10,150 bases of DNA from Clostridia bacterium. GTDB taxonomy: Bacteria; Bacillota; Dehalobacteriia; UBA4068. Positions 1 to 5,996 of the stretch are shown one piece after another. Location of the stretch: NCBI GenBank assembly GCA_012515255.1, contig JAAYYR010000054.1, positions 1 through 10,150 of the forward strand, read 5' to 3'. The position numbers and the translations under genes are program-made. The notes beneath the pieces were generated by a model. That model was not told the DNA's origin. It saw nothing but the letters and a program-made list of their open reading frames with translations, and did no database searches. The number at the start of each line of letters is the position of its first letter. The first letter of the stretch is position 1.

Positions 1-242
1 TGCTGCTGACTGGTATTGACAGCGGAGGAAGCGCCAAAGCCGCCGATCAGCCAATGGCTGCCAACGGCGATCCCCGCCACGAGCAGCACGACTAAAACCC
101 AGACCCAAAAATTGTTTTTCTTCTTGCCCCGCCGATAATAACTGGCCTGGGGCGGAGCCCCCGGCGCGCTATTGGCCACGGGAGGCGCAACAGGGGAAGT
201 TGTTGCCGTTGTGCCTGGCTGGGCATCATATTGCTGTTCCAT
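1..242 (-). CDS. Membrane-anchored protein, N-terminal fragment
   Basis: Partial gene running off the left edge; only the first 80 codons are present. The start ATG is at 242-240, preceded on the minus strand by a modest purine-rich site (AGAGAGTGGG). Residues 1-35 are rich in Pro, Ala and Thr, which suggests a disordered cytoplasmic tail. A basic patch with RRGKKK follows at about residues 37-42, and then a hydrophobic helix (FWVWVLVVLLVAGIAVG) at about 45-61. The positive charges before the helix predict the N-terminus inside and the rest outside the cell. This layout is common to many exported Gram-positive proteins (HtrA-like proteases, zinc-ribbon or Ser/Gly-rich surface proteins), so no family can be assigned. 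The gene is divergent from the WG-repeat gene and has its own promoter at 355-383. That the reading frame is real is fairly sure; its function is unknown. Confidence 0.7.
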   Translation of the reverse strand, partial: MEQQYDAQPGTTATTSPVAPPVANSAPGAPPQASYYRRGKKKNNFWVWVLVVLLVAGIAVGSHWLIGGFGASSAVNTSQQ

Positions 243-306
243 TTTATTACCCACTCTCTTGATACGGATTGGCCCGCATACTGTCATTATCGGTTATTTA
301 CGCCTA

Positions 307-346
307 ATTCATACCCGGACGGGGGCAAGCTCCCGCCCGTATGAAT
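307..346 (-). promoter_or_regulatory. Leader hairpin upstream of the left membrane gene
   Basis: Inverted repeat with 8-base outer arms, ATTCATAC at 307-314 and GTATGAAT at 339-346. Inside these is a further 7-bp GC-rich pairing (GGGCGGG with CCCGTCC on the minus strand, including one G-U pair) separated by a 2-base bulge. It lies between the minus-strand promoter (355-383) and the ATG at 242, so it would fold in the 5' untranslated leader. No U-tract follows on the minus strand, so it is not a classical terminator. It could be an mRNA-stabilising or regulatory stem, or an operator in DNA. The pairing is directly visible; the role is inferred. Confidence 0.45.
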
Positions 347-354
347 CTGCCCTG

Positions 355-383
355 ATTATAGCAAATCCCCTTCCGGAAAGCAA
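355..383 (-). promoter_or_regulatory. Sigma-A-like promoter for the left membrane gene
   Basis: On the minus strand, TTGCTT (383-378), a 17-base spacer and a perfect TATAAT (360-355). It directs transcription toward the ATG at 242 with a leader of roughly 105 bases that contains the 307-346 hairpin. The same -35 hexamer and spacing recur at the sigH promoter. Confidence 0.6.
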
Positions 384-415
384 AAATAATCATGCCCCAG
401 AGCCAATAATATCTC

Positions 416-445
416 TTGGCTAAAAAAGAAAGTTTATGATAGAAT
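416..445 (+). promoter_or_regulatory. Candidate promoter for the WG-repeat gene
   Basis: TTGGCT (416-421), an 18-base spacer and TAGAAT (440-445), followed within about 25 bases by the GGAGG ribosome binding site at 456-460. The hexamers match the sigma-A consensus at 4/6 and 5/6. The leader would be very short. Confidence 0.4.
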
Positions 446-469
446 AAGCATATCTGGAGGTTGCGAAAA

Positions 470-1354
470 GTGGAAATCAAGCAAGCCGAAGGGCAAACAC
501 TATTAACTTTGCTGCGGATTATGATCTGCGCTCTGGCCTCATTAAGCGTTTTCGGCATGTACCCTATAGCCGATCATTTTTTTGATTTAGTGCGCAATAG
601 CGACGCCCTGATCGCGCCCCTGCGCGATGAAACAGGCGAACAGCTAAACCCCAGCGGCCATGTCTATAATCTCTACTATGATGAAAAGGCAGAGGATGGC
701 CGGGGGCTGCGCCATATATTCAAGCAATATTATCTTGCGGGCAGCGAGGGCGCTTTGGGACTTGTGGATTCCGCCGGCCGGATAATCCTTGAGCCGCAGT
801 ATGAGGATATCATCCTCCTGCCGCAAAGCTATGTCCTCAAACAAGATGGAGCCTGGCGTTTTTACTCGCGGCCGGAACTGGAACTCATGAGTGACACGGC
901 CTGGGATAATGTGGAAATATCCCGTAATGAAGCCGATAAGATCACGAGCGATCTGGTCAAGGTGGAAAAAGACGGCTTATTCGGCGCTACGGATCAGACC
1001 GGCAATATCGTCGTCCAGCCGGAATGGGAGGGCTGCGAGATTAATACTTATGCTGTGGACTGGCCGATTATCCGGGTGCAAAAGGACGGACGCTACGGCT
1101 TTATCAACCGCTCCGGCCGGGTCATCATTAAGGTGCGCTATGATTACGCGCAGTTGGATCTGTATGCCGAGCCGCCGCCTGAGGGCGACGGGGAAACCGC
1201 GGCGCCTAGCGTGCCGGTCATTTATGTCTGCGATGACGGCAAATGGGGCGGTATTTTCGCCGACGCGGACGGCAACCCGCAAGCTGTCGACTGGCAGATT
1301 GAGCCGACGGCAGAGGTGCTGGAAGACTACCGCAACAGCCAGCTGGGCTCATAA
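470..1354 (+). CDS. WG-repeat protein with N-terminal membrane anchor
   Basis: Protein of 294 residues. I chose GTG at 470 because it sits 9 bases after GGAGG (456-460); the in-frame TTG at 461 directly abuts that site. A hydrophobic stretch at about residues 11-34 (LLTLLRIMICALASLSVFGM) is an uncleaved anchor or signal peptide. The rest carries WG-type beta repeats, each a short 'G-x-x-G-hydrophobic-hydrophobic-D-x-x-G-x-hydrophobic-I-x-P-x-Y' unit, at about residues 95-117, 163-187, 200-224 and 250-275. The last is degenerate (DGKWGGIFADADGNPQ). WG repeats (KWG family) form beta structures in many exported or surface proteins; no enzymatic function is known for this architecture. The gene stands alone, with its own candidate promoter and a strong terminator directly after the stop. 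The assignment to the repeat family is good; the biological role is unknown. Confidence 0.75.
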   Translation: MEIKQAEGQTLLTLLRIMICALASLSVFGMYPIADHFFDLVRNSDALIAPLRDETGEQLNPSGHVYNLYYDEKAEDGRGLRHIFKQYYLAGSEGALGLVDSAGRIILEPQYEDIILLPQSYVLKQDGAWRFYSRPELELMSDTAWDNVEISRNEADKITSDLVKVEKDGLFGATDQTGNIVVQPEWEGCEINTYAVDWPIIRVQKDGRYGFINRSGRVIIKVRYDYAQLDLYAEPPPEGDGETAAPSVPVIYVCDDGKWGGIFADADGNPQAVDWQIEPTAEVLEDYRNSQLGS

Positions 1355-1386
1355 AAAAACAGCCTCCGCAAAGGGAGGCTGTTTTT
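1355..1386. terminator. Bidirectional intrinsic terminator
   Basis: Perfect 13-bp stem (AAAAACAGCCTCC at 1355-1367 with GGAGGCTGTTTTT at 1374-1386) around a 6-base loop. A runs on the left and T runs on the right give a U-tract on both strands. It begins immediately after the WG-repeat stop codon and lies 39 bases past the cysE stop on the other strand, so it should end both convergent transcripts. Confidence 0.93.
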
Positions 1387-1424
1387 ACGCCTTATACGCC
1401 CGCACAATGCCAGGGATCAGCCGC

Positions 1425-2075
1425 TCAAGCGGGTTTATTTTGCATCTTTTCCAGCTCCTCGCAGCGCTGCTGCAATTTGGCCACCGCCTCGCCCAAGCGG
1501 ATAAATTCATTCATAATCGGGTCGGGCAGGCTGATTTGATTGAGGTCGCTCGAGGGGATGCGTTGTTTATCCTGATGCACCATACGGCCGGGAATACCGG
1601 TGACAGTCGTATTGGGCGGCACTTCGCGCAACACGACAGAGTTGGCGCCGATCATCGAATTATCGCCGACCTCAAAGGGGCCGAGCACTTTGGCGCCCGC
1701 GCCGATCAGCACATTATTGCCGATAGTCGGATGGCGCTTGCCGGTATCCTTACCCGTACCGCCCAGGGTTACGCCATGATAAATTGTGCAATTATCGCCC
1801 ACCTCGGCTGTCTCGCCAATGACGATGCCCATGCCATGGTCAAGGAAGAGCTTCTCGCCAATCTTCGCGCCGGGGTGAATCTCGATACCGGTAAAAAAGC
1901 GGGCCCATTGGGAAATGAGACGGGCCAGAACAAAGCAGCCATGCTTATATAAAAAATACGCCGGCCGATGCCAAAAAACAGCGTGCAGGCCAGGATAAAG
2001 CAAGATGACTTCCCATACTCCCTTGGCTGCCGGATCTTTTTCAGCGATATTTTTTGCGTCTGCCCAAAACGACAT
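1425..2075 (-). CDS. cysE: Serine O-acetyltransferase
   Basis: Transfers acetyl from acetyl-CoA to L-serine to make O-acetylserine, the committed step of cysteine synthesis, in the cytoplasm. The 216-residue length is typical of short Gram-positive CysE enzymes. An N-terminal helical segment (residues about 1-60) leads into left-handed beta-helix hexapeptide repeats (about 64-165). Hallmarks are EIHPGAKIG (65-73), the LDHGMGIVIGET block with the catalytic His at 80, GGTGK (105-109) and RHP (114-116). The residue pairing with the His (Asp143 in E. coli) is Glu65 here, as in Bacillus CysE, so this is not a defect. The C-terminal segment is helical and probably a coiled coil. The ATG at 2075 has GGAGG 7 bases upstream. 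A promoter at 2168-2196 and a stable leader hairpin lie between it and ndoA, so it can be transcribed separately from the toxin gene. No cysK is adjacent. Confidence 0.96.
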   Translation of the reverse strand: MSFWADAKNIAEKDPAAKGVWEVILLYPGLHAVFWHRPAYFLYKHGCFVLARLISQWARFFTGIEIHPGAKIGEKLFLDHGMGIVIGETAEVGDNCTIYHGVTLGGTGKDTGKRHPTIGNNVLIGAGAKVLGPFEVGDNSMIGANSVVLREVPPNTTVTGIPGRMVHQDKQRIPSSDLNQISLPDPIMNEFIRLGEAVAKLQQRCEELEKMQNKPA

Positions 2076-2098
2076 ATGTATTCCTCCGTGATCTTGAC

Positions 2099-2137
2099 GG
2101 GGAACCGGCCAAGGCCAGGATAAGCGGCCGGCCCCCC
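2099..2137 (-). promoter_or_regulatory. Leader hairpin of cysE
   Basis: On the minus strand a 12-base arm at 2137-2126 (GGGGGGCCGGCC) pairs with 2110-2099 (GGCCGGTTCCCC) around a 15-base loop. Ten pairs are G-C and two central ones are G-U in RNA. It sits in the roughly 85-base leader between the cysE promoter and the GGAGG site at 2087-2083, with no U-tract after it. A small TAGT/ACTA inverted repeat precedes it. No T-box features (specifier loop, conserved AGGGUGG-type T-box sequence) are visible in this short leader. A regulatory or stabilising function is inferred only. Confidence 0.5.
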
Positions 2138-2167
2138 AATCCTTAGTTATTTACTAGACTTTACGCC

Positions 2168-2196
2168 ATTATAGCTGATAATCAGCGGGATTGCAA
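2168..2196 (-). promoter_or_regulatory. Sigma-A-like promoter for cysE
   Basis: On the minus strand, TTGCAA (2196-2191), exactly 17 bases, then a perfect TATAAT (2173-2168). It lies just past the ndoA stop codon, so cysE can be expressed independently of the toxin gene. Confidence 0.7.
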
Positions 2197-2218
2197 ATAT
2201 TTTTTAGCGGCGATGGCG

Positions 2219-2563
2219 CTACATATGCAGGCCGATACTAACCGCCATGGCGTTTTCAATCCTTTGCATAGTCGGCTGCTTTAATTCAGCCACCTTCTGA
2301 CGCAGGCGGCTCTTATCGATGGTGCGCATCTGCTCCGCCAGAATCACCGAGTCGCGCCGCAGCCCGCTCTCCCGGGCCGAGAGTTCCACATGAGTAGGTA
2401 ATCTTGCTTTATTGATTTGTGATGTAATGGCGACAATAATGGTGGTGGGACTATAGGTATTGCCAATATCATTTTGGATGATGAGGACCGGTCTTAGGCC
2501 CCCCTGCTCCGAACCCTGAACCGGGTTCAATTCCGCAAAATAAATCTCACCGCGGGAAACCAT
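2219..2563 (-). CDS. ndoA: MazF-type mRNA endoribonuclease toxin
   Basis: PemK/MazF-family sequence-specific mRNA interferase, very like Bacillus NdoA (EndoA). I chose the ATG at 2563, which gives 114 residues starting MVSRGEIYFAEL, close to the Bacillus 116. It has AGGGG seven bases upstream; a longer in-frame GTG start at 2605 lacks such a site and adds residues the family does not have. Key blocks are RGEIYFAEL, GSEQGGLRPVLIIQND (18-32), the ITSQ segment, LPTHVEL and RDSVILAEQMRTID. By alignment with Bacillus MazF the catalytic Arg25 and Thr48 correspond to Arg24 and Thr47, both present, so the toxin looks intact. Its usual partner, a MazE/NdoAI antitoxin, normally lies directly upstream; here the 200 bases upstream hold no such gene and lead to divergent yqhQ. 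cysE lies downstream on the same strand. Its own promoter is unclear; TTGTAA-17-GCTAAT in the intergenic region is a weak candidate. Confidence 0.95.
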   Translation of the reverse strand: MVSRGEIYFAELNPVQGSEQGGLRPVLIIQNDIGNTYSPTTIIVAITSQINKARLPTHVELSARESGLRRDSVILAEQMRTIDKSRLRQKVAELKQPTMQRIENAMAVSIGLHM

Positions 2564-2629
2564 AAGGACACCCCTTTGTCTATGGGCTTTGTCTATGATT
2601 ATCACCGGTTGCGGCTGTTTTTATACATA

Positions 2630-2658
2630 TTGTCAAAACGATTAGCGGATGATATACT
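2630..2658 (+). promoter_or_regulatory. Sigma-A-like promoter for yqhQ
   Basis: TTGTCA (2630-2635), 17 bases, TATACT (2653-2658), about 105 bases before the yqhQ start. The AT-rich tract that follows (about 2655-2695) separates it from the gene. It probably drives the yqhQ-prfA-prmC-ywlC cluster. Confidence 0.6.
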
Positions 2659-2762
2659 ATAATTTACAATAATTATTAACATTATTATCATATTTATCGG
2701 CCTGAAGCAAGCAGGATCTACTTGTTTTCAGCGCTTAACCGGAACATGGAAAGGAAAAATTC

Positions 2763-3854
2763 ATGACAAAACCCTCTTATGGCGGGCAAGCTGTCATCGA
2801 AGGCGTAATGATGGCCGGGCCGAAAGGCAAAGCAATCGCAGTACGCAATGAGGATGGAACTATCGTCTATAAAATAGAAAGCCGCCTGCCCATCGGGCAA
2901 CGCTACCCGGCCTTTAAGCTGCCGCTGTTGCGCGGCATCGCCTCTTTCGCCGACTCCATGATCAGCGGCATCGGCGACCTTACCTGGTCGGCGGCGCAAG
3001 CGGGAGAAACCGAGGACGAGAAGCTGACCACCTGGCAGCTAATCGGCGCGGTGCTGGTATCTTTCCTCATCGCCATCGCCGTCTTTGTGGCGGCGCCGGT
3101 ATTTGCCGCCACATGGCTGCATCCTTATGTGGGTGATTTCGGCCGCAGCCTTATCGAGGGCATCCTGCGCGCCGGGCTTTTTCTCGGCTATGTGATTCTT
3201 ATCTCCCGCATGAACGATATCCAGCGCATTTTCGCTTATCATGGCGCGGAACATAAGACCATCAATGCCTGGGAAGCGGGCGCGCCGTTGACGCCTGATT
3301 CCGTGGCAGGCTATTCGCGCATCCATACGCGCTGCGGCACCAGCTTTATCCTCATGGCGATGCTGCTGATGATCATCATCTTCACCTTCGTCGGCCAGAC
3401 GGCGGCCATCTACCGCATCCTAATCAAAATAGCCCTGCTGCCGCTGATTGCCGGGCTGGCCTACGAGCTGTTCCGCCTGCCGCTGAAATTCCCCGCAAGC
3501 CGTCTTGTGCGGGCGCTGGTGGCGCCGGGTCTGGCTATGCAAAAGCTCACGACCCGCGAGCCGGATGAGCAAATGCTGGAAGTAGCGATCGCGGCCCTGC
3601 AGGCTGTGCCGGGCTTCGAGGCGGCGGACAGTTCCGGAGAGGAAGTCGCAGTCGCGGAGGCTACACTGCCCGCAGTCATGGCGGACGCCGCATCCACCCC
3701 TGCGCCCGGCGGCCCCATAGGCGGCGGGGATGAGCCTGACGCGGTCAACAGCGAGGAAACAATAGCCATAACAGAGCCTGACACACGTACAAGCAACGAT
3801 GAACAACAGCCGGCAACAGCACCGGATGATCAGCCAAACACTGAGCATGATTAG
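2763..3854 (+). CDS. yqhQ: YqhQ-family (DUF1385) membrane protein
   Basis: 363-residue DUF1385 protein; the family is membrane-bound, its biochemical role is not established, and its conserved His/Cys blocks suggest metal binding. Diagnostic motifs are YGGQAVIEGVMM (6-17), FAYHGAEHKTINAWE (157-171) and HTRCGTSF (188-195). Hydrophobic helices are visible at about residues 90-116, 134-148, 194-212 and 219-236. The start is the ATG at 2763 with AAAGGA seven bases upstream. The C-terminal 75 or so residues (about 286-363) are a low-complexity tail rich in Asp, Glu, Pro, Ala and Thr that makes it longer than the roughly 320-residue Bacillus YqhQ. Genes of this family often sit beside prfA and prmC in clostridia, as here, which supports the call. 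It has a promoter of its own and probably begins the operon. Confidence 0.93.
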   Translation: MTKPSYGGQAVIEGVMMAGPKGKAIAVRNEDGTIVYKIESRLPIGQRYPAFKLPLLRGIASFADSMISGIGDLTWSAAQAGETEDEKLTTWQLIGAVLVSFLIAIAVFVAAPVFAATWLHPYVGDFGRSLIEGILRAGLFLGYVILISRMNDIQRIFAYHGAEHKTINAWEAGAPLTPDSVAGYSRIHTRCGTSFILMAMLLMIIIFTFVGQTAAIYRILIKIALLPLIAGLAYELFRLPLKFPASRLVRALVAPGLAMQKLTTREPDEQMLEVAIAALQAVPGFEAADSSGEEVAVAEATLPAVMADAASTPAPGGPIGGGDEPDAVNSEETIAITEPDTRTSNDEQQPATAPDDQPNTEHD

Positions 3855-3895
3855 CGCATTCTCCTGAAGCACCGAGCAAGTATGCGCAACAGACG

Positions 3896-3920
3896 CGCCC
3901 GCGCCCGACCGGGCCGGGCG
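3896..3920 (+). other. GC-rich hairpin between yqhQ and prfA
   Basis: CGCCCG (3896-3901) and GCCC (3903-3906) pair with GGGC (3911-3914) and CGGGCG (3915-3920), with a single bulged C at 3902 and a GACC loop. This gives ten G-C pairs. No T-run follows, so it is not an ordinary intrinsic terminator. It ends about 15 bases before the prfA ribosome binding site and could be a processing, pausing or attenuation element. Confidence 0.45.
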
Positions 3921-3949
3921 GCAACTTATGCAGCCAAAGGAGAATGAGC

Positions 3950-5011
3950 ATGATTGATAAACTAGCGGAGTTAAATGAAAAATTCGAGCGGCTGACCGCT
4001 CTTGTCTCCGACCCGGCGGTGATCGCCGAACAGTCGGAATGGCAAAAACATGTCAAAGCGCGAGCTGAGATCGAGGACGTAGTCCTTGCCTACCGCGACT
4101 ATCTGGCGGCGGATCAGGCCATCAGCGACGCGGAGGCGATACTCAAGGAAAAAGGCGACCCCGAACTGGCCGAGCTGGCCGAGCTGGAGATCGAAGAAAA
4201 TCAGGAGAAAAAAGAGCAGTTGGAGCAACAACTGCGTATATTATTGCTGCCAAGCGATCCCCATGATAAGAAAAACGTCATCCTCGAGATCCGCGCCGGT
4301 ACCGGCGGCGAGGAAGCGGCCCTCTTTGCCGGCGACCTGTTCAAGATGTACAGCCATTACGCGGAAAAGCATCATTGGCGCAGCGAGATCATGGACGCCA
4401 ACTATACCGATATCGGCGGCATCAAGGAAATCATTATGCTGATCGAAGGCAAAGGCGCCTATTCCCGACTCAAATTTGAGTCCGGCGTCCACCGGGTGCA
4501 GCGTGTGCCTTCCACGGAAAGCTCAGGCCGCATCCATACCAGCGCCGCCACTGTCGCGGTACTGCCGGAGGCCGAGGAAGTGGAAGTAGATATCAACCCA
4601 AGCGATATCCGCATTGACCTTTTCTGTGCTACCGGCCCAGGGGGGCAATGCGTCAACACCACGCAAAGCGCGGTGCGCATCACCCATATCCCCACCGGCA
4701 TCGTCGTCTCCTGCCAGGACGAAAAATCGCAGATCAAAAACAAGGCCAAAGCCATGCGCGTCTTGCGCGCGCGGGTGCTGGAAAAAATGCAGGAAGAAGC
4801 GGCCGGCGAGGAAGCGGCGGCGCGCAAAAGCATGGTCGGCAGCGGCGACCGCTCCGAGCGCATCCGTACCTATAACTACCCGGAGCGCCGCATCACCGAC
4901 CACCGCATCGGCCTGACCCTGCATAAGTTGGAATGGGTTTTAGAGGGTGAATTAGATGAACTGATCGACGCTCTGATCACCAGCGATCAGGCCGCCAAGC
5001 TGAAGGCCTAA
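3950..5011 (+). CDS. prfA: Peptide chain release factor 1
   Basis: Class I release factor that reads UAA and UAG in the ribosomal A site and triggers hydrolysis of peptidyl-tRNA. The likely start is the ATG at 3950 (353 residues, MIDKLAELNEKF). The ribosome binding site AAAGGAG (3936-3942) is seven bases from it but only one base from the in-frame ATG at 3944. Order: N-terminal helical coiled-coil domain (about 1-100), then the codon-recognition domain with the PxT tripeptide in the form PST (187-189, in VQRVPSTESSGRIHTSAAT). The GPGGQ catalytic loop follows (GGQ at 231-233), and QDEKSQIKNKAKAM is conserved downstream. RF2 would have SPF in place of PxT, so this is RF1. prmC, which methylates the Gln of GGQ, starts four bases after the stop, so the two are probably translationally coupled. 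Confidence 0.97.
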   Translation: MIDKLAELNEKFERLTALVSDPAVIAEQSEWQKHVKARAEIEDVVLAYRDYLAADQAISDAEAILKEKGDPELAELAELEIEENQEKKEQLEQQLRILLLPSDPHDKKNVILEIRAGTGGEEAALFAGDLFKMYSHYAEKHHWRSEIMDANYTDIGGIKEIIMLIEGKGAYSRLKFESGVHRVQRVPSTESSGRIHTSAATVAVLPEAEEVEVDINPSDIRIDLFCATGPGGQCVNTTQSAVRITHIPTGIVVSCQDEKSQIKNKAKAMRVLRARVLEKMQEEAAGEEAAARKSMVGSGDRSERIRTYNYPERRITDHRIGLTLHKLEWVLEGELDELIDALITSDQAAKLKA

Positions 5012-5015
5012 AGCG

Positions 5016-5861
5016 ATGCGGCTACAGCAAATGACCGAAGCTATCGCGCGCAGGCTCACTGCCGCGGGCTATCAGCCCGGGGAAGCGGCGACCGTAGCCC
5101 GCCTGCTGCTCTCGCATCAGCTTTCCTGTCCGCTTTCCCGGCTGCCCCTGCAGCATGACGCCGAAATAGAGATTGCCGCTGTGGAAGAAAAGCTGGCTCG
5201 CCTGGAACAGGGCGAGCCTGTGCAATATCTGCTGGGACACACGGAATTTATGGGCCTGAACCTCCTATGCGGCCCTGAAGCGCTGATCCCGCGCGGCGAC
5301 AGCGAGCCGGTCGTCGAAGCCACGCTGGGACTGCTACGCGGCCGCCATAGCCCGCGTATCGCCGATATCTGCACCGGCTGCGGCGCTTATGCCCTGGCTG
5401 TGGCCGCTTTTTTGCCCTGCTGCCGCGTCTGGGCCACTGATATCTCAGCCGCTGCCCTGCGCCTAGCGCGTTGCAACGCGGCCAGGCTCAATGTTGCGCC
5501 GCGCGTTGATTTTTTTTGCGGCGACCTGCTGCAGCCACTGTCGGGTTTGGGGCTGCAATTTGATCTCATCATCAGCAATCCGCCCTATATCGCGAGCAAT
5601 GACATTGACGCTCTATCGCCGCAGGTGCAATGCGAGCCGCGTTTGGCTTTGGACGGCGGGCCGGACGGCCTTGATTTTTACCGACGCCTGGCTAACGGGG
5701 CCGCGGAATTGCTCGGCGCCGAGGGATTGCTGATCGTAGAGCATGGCGCTGAACAGCAGGAGCTGCTAATGCGGCTATTTGCCGATCAGGGCTGGCAGCT
5801 GCAACAGAGGATCGAGGATTACGGCTACCGACCGCGCGGCCTGGCTCTGCGGCGGGGCTGA
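5016..5861 (+). CDS. prmC: Release factor glutamine methyltransferase
   Basis: SAM-dependent N5-methylation of the GGQ glutamine in release factors 1 and 2. 281 residues, normal for PrmC (HemK). An N-terminal helical substrate-binding domain (about 1-75, with the usual EPVQYLLGHTEFMGL) precedes a Rossmann methyltransferase domain. SAM motif I is DICTGCGAYALAVA (117-130); the catalytic NPPY is at 188-191, followed by the family's EPRLALDGGPDGLDFYR block. The loop usually reading IPRPETE or IPRPDTE is IPRGDSE here (91-97), a Pro-to-Gly change. The Shine-Dalgarno GAAGG lies inside the end of prfA, nine bases from the ATG at 5016. About 135 bases with two weak hairpins separate it from ywlC. Confidence 0.95.
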   Translation: MRLQQMTEAIARRLTAAGYQPGEAATVARLLLSHQLSCPLSRLPLQHDAEIEIAAVEEKLARLEQGEPVQYLLGHTEFMGLNLLCGPEALIPRGDSEPVVEATLGLLRGRHSPRIADICTGCGAYALAVAAFLPCCRVWATDISAAALRLARCNAARLNVAPRVDFFCGDLLQPLSGLGLQFDLIISNPPYIASNDIDALSPQVQCEPRLALDGGPDGLDFYRRLANGAAELLGAEGLLIVEHGAEQQELLMRLFADQGWQLQQRIEDYGYRPRGLALRRG

Positions 5862-5887
5862 GCGCGGATAGATATACCGCCGCTTAA

Positions 5888-5932
5888 CACGGACAAAAGC
5901 CCGTGCGACGAAGCTGCCGCGCATGTGGCAGC
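5888..5932 (+). other. Two small hairpins between prmC and ywlC
   Basis: CACGG (5888-5892) pairs with CCGTG (5901-5905), and GCTGCC (5913-5918) pairs with GGCAGC (5927-5932). Neither is followed by a T-run, and no promoter is apparent in the 135-base gap, so ywlC is probably still read from the upstream operon. A role as processing site is possible but unproven. Confidence 0.3.
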
Positions 5933-5996
5933 CAAGGGATACCCCTACCAGGCCGCCTGACGCCAAGGCCGCCCGCGGCAAAAGAAAGGACAGCGC

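Noticed and set aside
172..423. Open frame of 83 codons on the plus strand at the left edge
   Set aside because: Antisense to the membrane protein start and its promoter, with no ribosome binding site.
891..1952. Open frame of 353 codons on the plus strand across the WG-repeat gene, terminator and cysE
   Set aside because: It overlaps two well-supported genes in other frames, runs through a perfect terminator and has an Arg/Ser-rich shadow composition.
2076..2196. Cysteine T-box riboswitch before cysE
   Set aside because: The leader is only about 85 bases and shows no specifier-loop layout, T-box sequence or terminator/antiterminator pair.
2564..2605. Longer N-terminus for NdoA from a GTG at 2605
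   Set aside because: No ribosome binding site, and the extra 14 residues do not match the family; the ATG at 2563 has AGGGG at proper spacing.
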